A program made the position numbers and the translations under genes. A stretch of 64,000 nt of DNA. Origin: Marinifilum sp. D714. Its GTDB lineage: Bacteria; Bacteroidota; Bacteroidia; Bacteroidales; Marinifilaceae. Every line of letters begins with the position of its first letter. The stretch's first letter is position 1. The DNA lies in the NCBI RefSeq assembly GCF_030851345.1, contig NZ_JALPNU010000007.1, positions 1-64,000 of the forward strand. The letters are read 5' to 3'. This document shows positions 42,480 to 51,515 of the stretch, in pieces. Under the pieces are notes generated by a model, which saw only the letters and a program-made list of their open reading frames with translations, made no database searches and was not told where the DNA came from.

Positions 42480-43821
42480 TTGGCAAACTAAAAGACTGGG
42501 AGAAGTTGCAGAAAACATTTCACGTCCTTTTGATTTTAAGAATAAAACTAAGGTTATTTTTATAAATACTGGTGATGTTTTGGAAGGTAAATTATTACAT
42601 CAAACTTATACTAATGTGAATAAATTACCCGGGCAAGCAAAAAAAGCAATAAAAAAGGGAGATATCTTATATAGTGAAATTAGACCAGGAAATAAGCGGT
42701 ATTTGCTAGTTGATTTTGAATGTGAGGACTTTGTTGTGTCCACAAAGTTTATGGTTATTAGACCAATTGGAATAACATCTGAATTTTTATATCTAAAATT
42801 GATAAGTAATGAAGTAGAAGATGAATTTAAAATGGTAGCAGATTCTAGATCAGGTACATTTCCGCAAATAACATTTGAATCTATTGCTTATTATCCTATT
42901 AAATATCCAATTAATAAAATTCAAAAAGCAATAGCAAAGTTAGGATTTGATTTCATTTACAAAATCGCAAACAACAACCGCATCAACCAAACATTGGAAC
43001 AAATCGCCCAAGCCCTTTTCAAATCGTGGTTTGTAGATTTCGACCCCGTAAAAGCAAAAATACAAGCCAAAGCCCAGGGCAAAGACCCACAATTGGCAGC
43101 CATGGAAGCCATCAGTGGAAAAACCGCCGTAGAGACGCAAGGTTTTGCGTCTCCAGAATACGACGAACTTCGAGCCACTGCCGATCTTTTCCCTGATCAA
43201 TTGGTGGAGAGTGAGTTGGGATTGATGCCAGAGGGATGGATTTTAAAGCCTCTTTATGAAACTGCTGAATATGTAAATGGAGGAGCATTTAAGTCAAAAG
43301 ATTTTTCAGAATCTAAAGAAGGATTGCCGATTATTAAAATTGCAGAACTAAAATCAGGAATTTCAGCACAGACCAAATATACCTCAAAAGAAATGCCTGA
43401 AAAATATAGAATAAACAATGATGATATGCTTTATTCTTGGTCTGGTAGTCCTGAAACATCATTGGAAGTTTTTAAATGGTATGGTGGTCAAGGATGGTTA
43501 AACCAACATATTTTCAAAATAAATACAGAAAATATAGAACAAAAAGTATTTGTGTATTATTTACTTAAGTTTCTTAAACCTCAATTGATTCAAATAGCTA
43601 AAAATAAGCAAACAACAGGATTAGGTCATGTTACTGTTGCTGATATGAAAAGGATGCAGGTTGTTATGCCCAACGATAGTTCATACCAATTAATTACTGA
43701 TAATTTTATTTCATTATTTGAACAAGCTTCAAATTGCATGAAACAAAACTCTGTGCTTTCGCTACAACGAGATACATTATTACCCAAATTATTATCTGGC
43801 GCAATCACGACTAACCTTTAA
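42469..43821 (+). CDS. hsdS: Type I restriction-modification specificity subunit HsdS
   Basis: This 450-residue protein has two target-recognition domains, at about residues 1-160 and 245-400. They are joined by conserved helices (INQTLEQIAQALFKSWFVDF, DPVKAKIQAKAQGKDPQLAA) that act as the spacer between the two half-sites. Base composition switches sharply: AT-rich in both recognition domains, GC-richer in the linker at about 42960-43200. That suggests exchange of recognition domains. A hairpin repeat lies within the linker (43132-43153). It starts 11 bases inside hsdM and ends 6 bases before the SIR2 gene. Its target cannot be predicted. Confidence 0.92.
   Translation: MRSDWQTKRLGEVAENISRPFDFKNKTKVIFINTGDVLEGKLLHQTYTNVNKLPGQAKKAIKKGDILYSEIRPGNKRYLLVDFECEDFVVSTKFMVIRPIGITSEFLYLKLISNEVEDEFKMVADSRSGTFPQITFESIAYYPIKYPINKIQKAIAKLGFDFIYKIANNNRINQTLEQIAQALFKSWFVDFDPVKAKIQAKAQGKDPQLAAMEAISGKTAVETQGFASPEYDELRATADLFPDQLVESELGLMPEGWILKPLYETAEYVNGGAFKSKDFSESKEGLPIIKIAELKSGISAQTKYTSKEMPEKYRINNDDMLYSWSGSPETSLEVFKWYGGQGWLNQHIFKINTENIEQKVFVYYLLKFLKPQLIQIAKNKQTTGLGHVTVADMKRMQVVMPNDSSYQLITDNFISLFEQASNCMKQNSVLSLQRDTLLPKLLSGAITTNL
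43132..43153. repeat. GAGACGCAA/TTGCGTCTC palindrome inside hsdS
   Basis: Nine-base perfect arms around GGTT form a hairpin in the linker coding region of hsdS (coding ETQGFAS). This resembles a palindrome (GTAGAGACGCAA...TTGCGTCTC) that I know as dispersed in Bacteroidota. It keeps the frame. Confidence 0.7.
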
Positions 43822-43827
43822 GTAGCT

Positions 43828-45009
43828 ATGCAAAACAAATTAATTAAAAATAATGAACATGTAATTTCAAGGGTTGAAGATGTTTTGACAACGGCTCTGA
43901 ATAGCAATGAAGAGTTTAATAATGATTTTGATGGTGAACAGTCAATTCAATTTAATAGTAAAATACTTGAAAGAGATCCATATTCATTTTCTCCAAGTGA
44001 AATTTTATTTTGGGTAGAAAGAGTCTCCTATTGGGATGAATTAGAAAACTATAGAAATGAAGAAATAGAAAGTCAGCATAAAGAGTTGATTTCGTTTCTT
44101 TTTAATAGTAACCAAGATACGATATTTGAAGGTCTTGTTGATTCCATAAGGAGGCAACGTATTACCCCTTTTGTCGGAGCTGGTATTTCTAAAGGTTATT
44201 CTTATCCATTATGGGGAGAAGCATTAGATAGCATTTATGAGGAATTAAAAGATTTGGGGATTGATGAGTACAATGAGTTAATAAAATCCAATTCCTATCT
44301 GGAAGCTGCTCAAGTCTTGTTTGAAAAAGACCCTCAACAATTCAATTATTTTATAAAAAAGAGGTTTGAAATTACAGAAGCTACAAAAAAAGAAATTTGC
44401 AAGCCAGGTATACCACAACTTCTAACAAAAATTACAAATGGGGCAGTAATAACCACAAATTACGACAAAATTTTAGAAGTTGTTTTTGAAGCTGAGAATA
44501 AACCCTTTCAAGGGTTTATGCATGGTGTGCAGCAAAAGAATCAATTCGTTTCCAAATTAATAAAAGGTGATCGCTGTATCTTAAAACTTCATGGTGATGT
44601 TGAATATGAGGACACATATATTTTCTGTAAACAGCAATACGATAATGCATACAATATTGATGAGCGAACAATTGACTTTAAAAAACCTCTTCCAAAAACT
44701 TTAAGACAAATATTTATTAGTAACTCTCTATTATTCTTAGGATGTAGTTTAGAACAAGATAGAACATTAGAATTATTTAAGTTTATAAAAGAAGAGGGGC
44801 AATTTGAGATACCTGAACACTTTGCTTTATTAGAAAATAAGAATCCTGATAATCGAGCATGGAAAAGAGAAACGGAAAATAGATTATTACCCATTAACAT
44901 TAGACCGATTTGGTATCCAAAAGGAAAATATAATATGCCAGCAGAAATGTTAGGCTTAGCATTGGATGTAGTTAATGGTAAAGTGGAATTTAAAAAGCCT
45001 CAAAAATGA
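43828..45009 (+). CDS. SIR2-like protein embedded in the type I R-M operon
   Basis: The 393-residue protein has the SIR2 NAD-binding pattern: TPFVGAGISKGYSYPLWGEA near 113-132, the nicotinamide-pocket segment VITTNYDK near 207-214, and LKLHGD with the catalytic-type His near 252-257. The first 100 residues are an unassigned helical domain. SIR2 domains in defence systems (ThsA, DSR, SIR2-APAZ) usually degrade NAD+ and cause abortive infection, whereas metabolic sirtuins deacetylate. It lies between hsdS (6 bases) and hsdR (4-base ATGA overlap), so it is co-translated with the restriction subunits. A second-line NADase that senses restriction failure is a plausible role but unproven. Confidence 0.85.
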   Translation: MQNKLIKNNEHVISRVEDVLTTALNSNEEFNNDFDGEQSIQFNSKILERDPYSFSPSEILFWVERVSYWDELENYRNEEIESQHKELISFLFNSNQDTIFEGLVDSIRRQRITPFVGAGISKGYSYPLWGEALDSIYEELKDLGIDEYNELIKSNSYLEAAQVLFEKDPQQFNYFIKKRFEITEATKKEICKPGIPQLLTKITNGAVITTNYDKILEVVFEAENKPFQGFMHGVQQKNQFVSKLIKGDRCILKLHGDVEYEDTYIFCKQQYDNAYNIDERTIDFKKPLPKTLRQIFISNSLLFLGCSLEQDRTLELFKFIKEEGQFEIPEHFALLENKNPDNRAWKRETENRLLPINIRPIWYPKGKYNMPAEMLGLALDVVNGKVEFKKPQK

Positions 45010-48000
45010 TCAACGAAAACCAACTCGAACAAATAACCTTAACCTGGTTTCAGGACACAGGCTACAACTACCTAAACGGAGCCGACATTGCCCCTGAAAC
45101 AGCAACACCTTATCGAAACGATTTCTCCGAAGTCATTCTTCAAAAGGAATGTTTCCAGGCACTTTCTGCATTGAATACTGAAATCCCCCAAGAGAAAATC
45201 GAAGAGGTCATTCACCAAATCAAACACATCGAAGGAATCAACGCCATCCACAAAAACAAGGCATTCCATAAGTTGCTTTTAAATGGTGTAAAAGTGGAAT
45301 TCCAACGCGATGGTCAGGAGGTGGAAGAAGTGGTTTTTCTAATCGATTTCAATTCCGTTTCAGCCAATCGCTTTTTGGTGGTCAAGCAATTCTCCATTGC
45401 AGGCGAAAAGCACACCCGCCGTCCCGATATTGTACTATTCATCAATGGCTTTCCGTTGTCGGTAATCGAATTAAAGAATCCGGCCAACGAGGAAACCGAC
45501 ATTTGGGATGCTTACAACCAATTGCAAACCTACAAGAATGATATAGAAGATCTATTCATCTTCAATCAGGCACTAATTATCTCCGATGGCATCATGGCAC
45601 GTGTAGGATCTCTAACGGCCAACAAAGAACGTTTTGTACCTTGGCGTACCATCGAAGATGAAGGAGATCGCCCAATCGTGGAGTTCGAATTGGAAAAAGT
45701 GGTAAAAGGTTTCTTCAAACCTGAACTCTTTCTCGATTACCTGCGCCATTTCATTCTTTTTGAAAATGGCAATGGCAAATTGATTAAGAAAATTGCGGCT
45801 TACCATCAGTTTCATGCAGTTCGTGCAGCGGTAAGGGCAACAATTAAAGCCAGCAATGTAGAAGAACTGGAATTGGCTCAGGAGCCAAGAGCCGATTATG
45901 CCAATCGTGTTGAAAAAGGCTGTAAAAAAGCAGGCGTCATTTGGCATACACAGGGCTCAGGTAAAAGCATCTCCATGGTCTGCTATGCAGGGAAATTGGT
46001 ACAGCAGGCCGAAATGATGAATCCAACCATTGTAGTGGTAACCGATCGCTCCGATCTGGATGGCCAGCTGTACGAAACCTTTTCCCAGTCTGCCGACTTA
46101 TTAAAAACGGAGCCCGTTCAGGCTACAAGTCGCGAAGACCTGCGCGATATACTGGAAAGTAAAAATTCTGGTGGGATTGTATTTACCACCATTCAAAAAT
46201 TTGCCTTATACCAGGGCGAAACCAAACACCCATTGCTGAGCAAGCGTCACAACATTGTGGTAATTAGCGATGAGGCACACCGCTCGCAATATGGCGACAA
46301 AGCCAAGCTCGATACCAAAACAGGGATTTACAAATACGGCTATTCACAGCACTTGCGCGATGCCCTGAAGAACGCAACCTTCATAGGTTTTACGGGTACA
46401 CCAATTGCAACAACCGATAAGGATACTCAATCGGTTTTTGGGGAGTACGTAAGCATTTACGACATTCAGGATGCAGTAGACGATGGAGCTACTGTACCGA
46501 TCTTTTACGAGAGTCGTTTGGCAAAACTCGACATCAACCAGGCACAAATTGAGGAACTCAACAAGGAAGTTGAAGAGGTAATCGAAGACGAAGAGGATTT
46601 TGTATCCCGCGAAAACACCAAGAGCAAGTGGGCTGCCCTGGAAAAACTCGTAGGTGCTGATGAAAGAATTCAGGAAGTGGCCGAAGATCTGGTGAAGCAC
46701 TTCAGGGAAAGAACCAGAATCATCGACGGAAAAGCCATGATTGTCTGCATGAGTCGTGATATCTGCGTTCGCATGTACAACAAAATTGTAGAACTGGCTC
46801 CCCATTGGCACAACGATGATCCAATGAAGGGAAAGATTAAGGTCATCATGACCGGTTCCGCTTCCGATAAGGAACTGCTTCAAAAGCACGTCTATTCCAA
46901 GAAAGTAAAGAAAGATCTGGAGGGGCGTTTCAAGGATGAAAAGGATGACTTGCAAATCGTAATCGTCCGCGACATGTGGCTAACCGGTTTCGATGCGCCC
47001 CCATGCCATACCATGTATGTCGACAAACCCATGAAAGGCCACAACCTAATGCAGGCCATCGCAAGGGTAAATCGTGTGTTCAAGAACAAGCCCGGTGGTT
47101 TGGTGGTCGATTATATTGGCATAGCCAATGACCTGAAGCGGGCACTGAAAACCTATACCGATTCCAAAGGAAAAGGATCGCCTACCAACAAGGCACAGGA
47201 AGCCTTGGTCGTTTTTCAAGCCAAACTAAGCGCGCTGCGTGATTTGTTTCATGGCTTTGATTACTCCGCTTACAAAGAAAAGCCATTGGAGCTCTTAATT
47301 CCTGCGGTAAATCACATTCTGGAGGATACCCAAAATGGAAAAAAACGTTTTCTGGATCTGATGGCGGCAATCAACTCAGCATTGGCTTTATGTGGGACAC
47401 TCGATGAAGCGAAAGAGAACAGTATCGAAGTGGCCTTTTTCAATGCTGTAAAAGCAACCATCATCAAGCATACCTCTGTTGATCGCAAGCGAGTGGAGGA
47501 AGAAAAGAACTCAGCCCTTCAAAAAATATTGGACAATGCAGTTCTTGCCGAAGGAGTAGAAGATATCTTCAGCCTGGCTGGTTTGGAAAAACCCAATATC
47601 GGCATTTTATCCGAAGATTTTCTCGATGAGGTCCGCAGGTTAAAGCACAAGAACTTTGCCATTGCCCTTTTGGAAAAATTACTGAAGGACAACATCAAGC
47701 ACCATGCAAAAGGCAACCTGGTACAGGAAATGAAGTACAGCGATCGTTTACTGGAGTCCCTTCGAAAATACCACAACCGACAAATCGAAACCGCTCAGGT
47801 AATCGAGGAGCTGATCGATATGGCCAAGGATTTCCAAAAAGCCATGCAACGTGAGCAGGAATTGGGCTTAAACCCTGATGAAATACGTTTCTACGATGCT
47901 TTAGCCAGCAACGAAAGTGCAGTTCGTGCACTCCACGAAGAAACACTAAAAAACATTGCCGTCGAGCTTACCGAAAAATTGCGAAACAGCACAACGGTCG

Positions 48001-48152
48001 ATTGGCAAGTCCGCGACAGCGTCCGCGCTAAAATCCGCAATATGGTTCGCCGCCTGCTTCGCCGCTACAAATATCCACCCGATAAAGCACCCGAAGCAAT
48101 CGAATTAATATTAAAACAAGCCGAAGTTTTGGCTGAGGATTGGACTGTATAA
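45006..48152 (+). CDS. hsdR: Type I restriction endonuclease subunit HsdR
   Basis: The 1048-residue motor-nuclease subunit has an N-terminal nuclease with RRPDIVLFINGFPLSVIELK near 138-157 (Asp and Glu-x-Lys). Walker A WHTQGSGKS is at about 311-319, motif Ia is VVTDRSDLDGQL, the DEAH box is ISDEAHRSQYG near 421-431, and motif III region is FIGFTGTPI. A helical C-terminal domain that docks on HsdM/HsdS follows. All key residues are present. Composition is GC-richer than the SIR2 gene before it and the AbiC-like gene after it, and matches hsdM, so hsdM and hsdR probably came from one source. Confidence 0.95.
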   Translation: MINENQLEQITLTWFQDTGYNYLNGADIAPETATPYRNDFSEVILQKECFQALSALNTEIPQEKIEEVIHQIKHIEGINAIHKNKAFHKLLLNGVKVEFQRDGQEVEEVVFLIDFNSVSANRFLVVKQFSIAGEKHTRRPDIVLFINGFPLSVIELKNPANEETDIWDAYNQLQTYKNDIEDLFIFNQALIISDGIMARVGSLTANKERFVPWRTIEDEGDRPIVEFELEKVVKGFFKPELFLDYLRHFILFENGNGKLIKKIAAYHQFHAVRAAVRATIKASNVEELELAQEPRADYANRVEKGCKKAGVIWHTQGSGKSISMVCYAGKLVQQAEMMNPTIVVVTDRSDLDGQLYETFSQSADLLKTEPVQATSREDLRDILESKNSGGIVFTTIQKFALYQGETKHPLLSKRHNIVVISDEAHRSQYGDKAKLDTKTGIYKYGYSQHLRDALKNATFIGFTGTPIATTDKDTQSVFGEYVSIYDIQDAVDDGATVPIFYESRLAKLDINQAQIEELNKEVEEVIEDEEDFVSRENTKSKWAALEKLVGADERIQEVAEDLVKHFRERTRIIDGKAMIVCMSRDICVRMYNKIVELAPHWHNDDPMKGKIKVIMTGSASDKELLQKHVYSKKVKKDLEGRFKDEKDDLQIVIVRDMWLTGFDAPPCHTMYVDKPMKGHNLMQAIARVNRVFKNKPGGLVVDYIGIANDLKRALKTYTDSKGKGSPTNKAQEALVVFQAKLSALRDLFHGFDYSAYKEKPLELLIPAVNHILEDTQNGKKRFLDLMAAINSALALCGTLDEAKENSIEVAFFNAVKATIIKHTSVDRKRVEEEKNSALQKILDNAVLAEGVEDIFSLAGLEKPNIGILSEDFLDEVRRLKHKNFAIALLEKLLKDNIKHHAKGNLVQEMKYSDRLLESLRKYHNRQIETAQVIEELIDMAKDFQKAMQREQELGLNPDEIRFYDALASNESAVRALHEETLKNIAVELTEKLRNSTTVDWQVRDSVRAKIRNMVRRLLRRYKYPPDKAPEAIELILKQAEVLAEDWTV

Positions 48153-48159
48153 AAAGACT

Positions 48160-50112
48160 ATGGAAATAATTTATTGGATATTATTAATTGTAGCGATTGT
48201 ATTAAGTGCAATAGCCATTTGGCCTTATTTAAAAATAACAACGAGAAATTCAAAAAAATGGATTGCAGGAAGTGCCATTTTTTGTTGGTGTATTCTTTTA
48301 ATTGTTTTGTTCATAAGTTCTACAGGTAATTCAATTACCTGGAATATTAATACTGGTGTGTGGTCGCAATTTGGCTCTTTTATAGGTGCATTTCTTCTTG
48401 CGGGTACATTACTATTTCAAATTCGCTCCTTTCGTCGTCAACAAATAGAGGCCAAATTCTTTGAAATGATCAAGTATTATCGTGAGAATGTAAAAGAGAT
48501 GAGATATCGAAATCCTTTCTATTACGATGAAAATGGTCGTAAACCGGAAGAGGAGGTTGTTACAGGGAGGAGAGCAATTAAAACCATTTTTGATCAGTAT
48601 AAGGTTGCGAGGAGGTTATGCCATACCGTTATTAAGGTTGACCCATACATCAATTGTGATAGTAATGATTTAAAGATAAAAAGAGCCTTATACAATGAAA
48701 AAGAATACAATCAATTTAAAAATTCTAAAGGTGAATACTTAGAGTTTAAATTTGACGTATGGCAAGAGAAATACAATTTAAATGAAATTGCCTATCATAT
48801 AATGTTTTGGGGAATTCCTTTGGATGTTGAAGATGAACTAAGAAACTATATCGATAATTTAATTACAGGGTATAAGCCAAAACTTTTTGAGGTTTTAGAA
48901 AATCAAAAGAATACAAATAAAAGTATCTACTTTATAATAAAGAAAATTGTAACAGTATGGGAAAGCTCAAATAAAATTAGTCATTCTAAAAATTTGAAAA
49001 GTAAAGATGATTTTAAATTAAAAGAGCTTATAGATAATAATGCAAAAGGTAAAGTGAAATTTTTCGGTGGTCATCAATATCATCTTGGACATTACTTTAG
49101 ACATTTATATCAAGCCGTAAAGTATATAGACGGACAACCGATATGGTTATTGTCACTGGACGACAAGAAAGATATGATAAAAACACTTAGAGCTCAGATG
49201 TCAAATTATGAACAGGCATTACTTTTTATTAATTCCCTTACCAAACTTGGGAGGAATTGGGAATATGAGCGTCAAGGTGAAGGGTTAATTTCGAAATATA
49301 ATCTAATTAAGAATCTACCAGAAAATTTTATTCCATATATGAGACCTCAGTATTATTATCCTAAAGTTGATTTTGAATGGTATAAAGGTATTAGTGATAA
49401 CTCTAAAAAAAAAACGCCACACAAGATTGATATGAGCTTTGACGATAAAATTAAACTATGGACAGAGGATATTTCTTTCTTGGGCTTAATATGGAAAAAG
49501 TATAGGTGGGATTGGCAATTAATAATTTATAGTTCTAATATATTTTCTGCTATATTGCTGTTTATCTGGACTAATAACAGCGATAATGTAAATTATTGGT
49601 GGTTATTGTTGCCCTGCTTAGGTTCTTTTGTTTTTTCAGTATTTTACTCCAGAAAGAAAACAGCAAAAGTAATAAAGAACGAATATAGCGAAATTCTTAT
49701 ATCAGATAAGAAGTGGTCTCAGCAAACGATTCGACTTATTAAAAGAGGTGTATTAAAAAAGAGAATTGGAGAGAGGTTAGACAATGCTGAATTTGTGCAG
49801 TTCTTCATTGATACCTTGGATAGAAGAAATAGCTATAAAAAATATTCTTACCCATTTATTATAATGGTAACAAGTTCTATTGTTAGTATTATCGTAACAT
49901 CTTTTTATAATGCAATATTAGATACAGCCAAATCCTTGGATGGATTAATGTTGGGTGTGTTTGTTTTTTTTGCGCTACTCATTTTAGTTGGATTTTCATT
50001 GATGCTTGATAATACTTTGAAGGGGATATGGTTAATATTGAGGAGCAAAAATCAACAATTGATTTATTGCTTAGAGGACCTATTAGAAGAACTAAAATTT
50101 GGTAAAAAATGA
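48160..50112 (+). CDS. putAbiC-like membrane abortive-infection protein
   Basis: This 650-residue protein has two N-terminal transmembrane helices (about 3-22 and 35-55) and a third hydrophobic stretch near 70-85. Its central domain has FFEMIKYYRENVKEM and GHQYHLGHYFRHLYQAVKYI then LRAQMSNYEQALLFINSLTK. These are features of the putative phage abortive-infection (putAbiC) family. Unusually, the C-terminal part adds a cytosolic segment and four more transmembrane helices (about 455-505 and 565-630). It follows hsdR by 7 bases and overlaps the next gene by 4, so it is part of the operon. It may disturb the membrane on phage sensing. Confidence 0.75.
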   Translation: MEIIYWILLIVAIVLSAIAIWPYLKITTRNSKKWIAGSAIFCWCILLIVLFISSTGNSITWNINTGVWSQFGSFIGAFLLAGTLLFQIRSFRRQQIEAKFFEMIKYYRENVKEMRYRNPFYYDENGRKPEEEVVTGRRAIKTIFDQYKVARRLCHTVIKVDPYINCDSNDLKIKRALYNEKEYNQFKNSKGEYLEFKFDVWQEKYNLNEIAYHIMFWGIPLDVEDELRNYIDNLITGYKPKLFEVLENQKNTNKSIYFIIKKIVTVWESSNKISHSKNLKSKDDFKLKELIDNNAKGKVKFFGGHQYHLGHYFRHLYQAVKYIDGQPIWLLSLDDKKDMIKTLRAQMSNYEQALLFINSLTKLGRNWEYERQGEGLISKYNLIKNLPENFIPYMRPQYYYPKVDFEWYKGISDNSKKKTPHKIDMSFDDKIKLWTEDISFLGLIWKKYRWDWQLIIYSSNIFSAILLFIWTNNSDNVNYWWLLLPCLGSFVFSVFYSRKKTAKVIKNEYSEILISDKKWSQQTIRLIKRGVLKKRIGERLDNAEFVQFFIDTLDRRNSYKKYSYPFIIMVTSSIVSIIVTSFYNAILDTAKSLDGLMLGVFVFFALLILVGFSLMLDNTLKGIWLILRSKNQQLIYCLEDLLEELKFGKK

Positions 50113-50900
50113 GTGTAACATTACAAGTATTAATTATTATTATTTCTTCTGGAGGCTTTTCATCTCTACTTTATTTTATATTTCAACGTTGGTATCAAAA
50201 ACAACTAGATAAAAATCTTGAAACTCACAAAGGTGATATCAGGAAAGAAATTGACACCCAATTAGAATCTCATAAGGGCGATATTCAAAAGGATCTGGAA
50301 CATTTAAAAGATTCCTACATCAAAGAAAATTTGGAATCAACTCGCTTCGTTGAGGTGATATGCCGTCAAAGAATCACATGGCTAGATCAGCTTCGCGAGG
50401 ATATTACAGAAATAGTTTCCAAAACTCATTTGTTTGTTGAAATATCACAAAAACATTTGCAAGAGTTGGGTGTGAATGTATTAGCAAAAGGAATTGAAAT
50501 GTTTCAGGATGAAAAATTTTCTGCAGGGGATGCAGGTAATGTCATAAACACTTCCATAAATAATACAAAAGAAAGCCTTCCAATAAAAACAGAGGTTGTA
50601 GCGGCAATTACAAGATTGAAATTAAAACTCAATCCACTTCAAGATTTTTTCGTTATCGAATTGTTGGATTCACTTAGAGATTTAATTGAATACCCAACAG
50701 ATAATAGCACGAAAATATCTGTAAACTTAAATCAGCTGCAAACTGAAGGACAAAATTTAATAAAGCATGAATGGAAGCGTGTCAAAAAAGAAGTGAAAAT
50801 CGGAAAAGAAACCAAATCCACATCGTATTACAAGCCTCAATCACCATCAAAACCTATTGACTTGGACCCTTCCGAATTTCCTAAAATAAATACCAATTAA
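50109..50900 (+). CDS. Membrane-anchored coiled-coil protein, partner of the putAbiC-like protein
   Basis: The 263-residue protein has one N-terminal transmembrane helix (VTLQVLIIIISSGGFSSLLY). A charged coiled coil at about 30-75 contains two near repeats (LETHKGDIRKEIDTQLESHK, GDIQKDLEHLKD). A soluble helical domain follows (RFVEVICRQRITWLDQLRED) and the tail is proline-rich. I do not know a named family. It overlaps the upstream gene by 4 bases (ATGA) and ends the operon, so it is probably its obligate partner, possibly a sensor or regulator. No terminator is evident right after it. Confidence 0.65.
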   Translation: MSVTLQVLIIIISSGGFSSLLYFIFQRWYQKQLDKNLETHKGDIRKEIDTQLESHKGDIQKDLEHLKDSYIKENLESTRFVEVICRQRITWLDQLREDITEIVSKTHLFVEISQKHLQELGVNVLAKGIEMFQDEKFSAGDAGNVINTSINNTKESLPIKTEVVAAITRLKLKLNPLQDFFVIELLDSLRDLIEYPTDNSTKISVNLNQLQTEGQNLIKHEWKRVKKEVKIGKETKSTSYYKPQSPSKPIDLDPSEFPKINTN

Positions 50901-50978
50901 ATCCAAGTTTATACCTTAATTATCTTATAGAAATTGGTTGGCACTTTTGTGCCAACCAATTCTAATTAAGCTCTTATT

Positions 50979-51308
50979 CTAGCTCAAATCAACAATACCT
51001 GCTGAAGGAGCATTTACTTTTACCGACGCAATTCCATTTTCCCTTGCCTGACTTGTTGTATAACTTTCACTTCTACCAATAATTTCGCCATTAGCGGCCT
51101 TTAAGTTAAAAGTATAGGTTATCCCATTTTTGCGCTCATAGCGCGAATCATAGGGTGAATTTACTTTTACCGAGGCAATCCCATTTTGGCATCCCTGTTT
51201 TGTTGTATAGCCTTCGCTGGCTAATATGATTTGTCCATTACTTGCTTTCAATCTAAAGTAGTACTGAAAGTCTCGTGGACTTTTGAAAATCTCAAATTTT
51301 GAACTCAT
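50979..51308 (-). CDS. YegP family protein (two DUF1508 repeats)
   Basis: I start at MSSKFEIFKSP (51308; 109 residues), the normal beginning of the family; an in-frame ATG at 51353 would add 15 atypical residues. Two DUF1508 repeats follow: YYFRLKASNGQIILASEGYT with NGIASVKVNSP, and YTFNLKAANGEIIGRSESYT with NGIASVKVNAP. The family is small and cytosolic, with unknown function, and is often found in mobile or stress-related regions. It is convergent with the defence operon and separate from it. Confidence 0.9.
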   Translation of the reverse strand: MSSKFEIFKSPRDFQYYFRLKASNGQIILASEGYTTKQGCQNGIASVKVNSPYDSRYERKNGITYTFNLKAANGEIIGRSESYTTSQARENGIASVKVNAPSAGIVDLS

Positions 51309-51372
51309 TTCAACTGAATTTAAATTAATAATTGAAGCAGAATAATTATTCAACTTCCTCGTAAATCAAATT

Positions 51373-51509
51373 AATGAGGATGTCCAAAAAGTTCAATATT
51401 ATTGTCATTCTGAGTTTAGCGAAGAATCTGTCCCTTTGATACACAGATGTTTCACTTCATTCAATATGACATTATTTTCGATTGAACTTACTCTTTGGAC
51501 ACCCTCATT
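51373..51509. mobile_element. MITE-like element, 137 bp with terminal inverted repeats
   Basis: The ends are inverted copies: AATGAGGATGTCCAAAAAG then TTCAAT on the left, and its near complement ATTGAAC...CTTTGGACACCCTCATT on the right (51481-51509), with one substitution and a small gap. The inside has no coding capacity and contains CATTCTGAGTTTAGCGAAGA, a sequence type I know to be repeated in Bacteroidota. Size, ends and lack of a gene fit a miniature inverted-repeat element. No transposase for it is in the window, and no target duplication is clear. Confidence 0.6.
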
Positions 51510-51515
51510 GGTTTG

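Noticed and set aside
46344-46955. 203-codon frame antisense to hsdR
   Set aside because: Fully inside a well-supported HsdR gene; no signature and no translation context.
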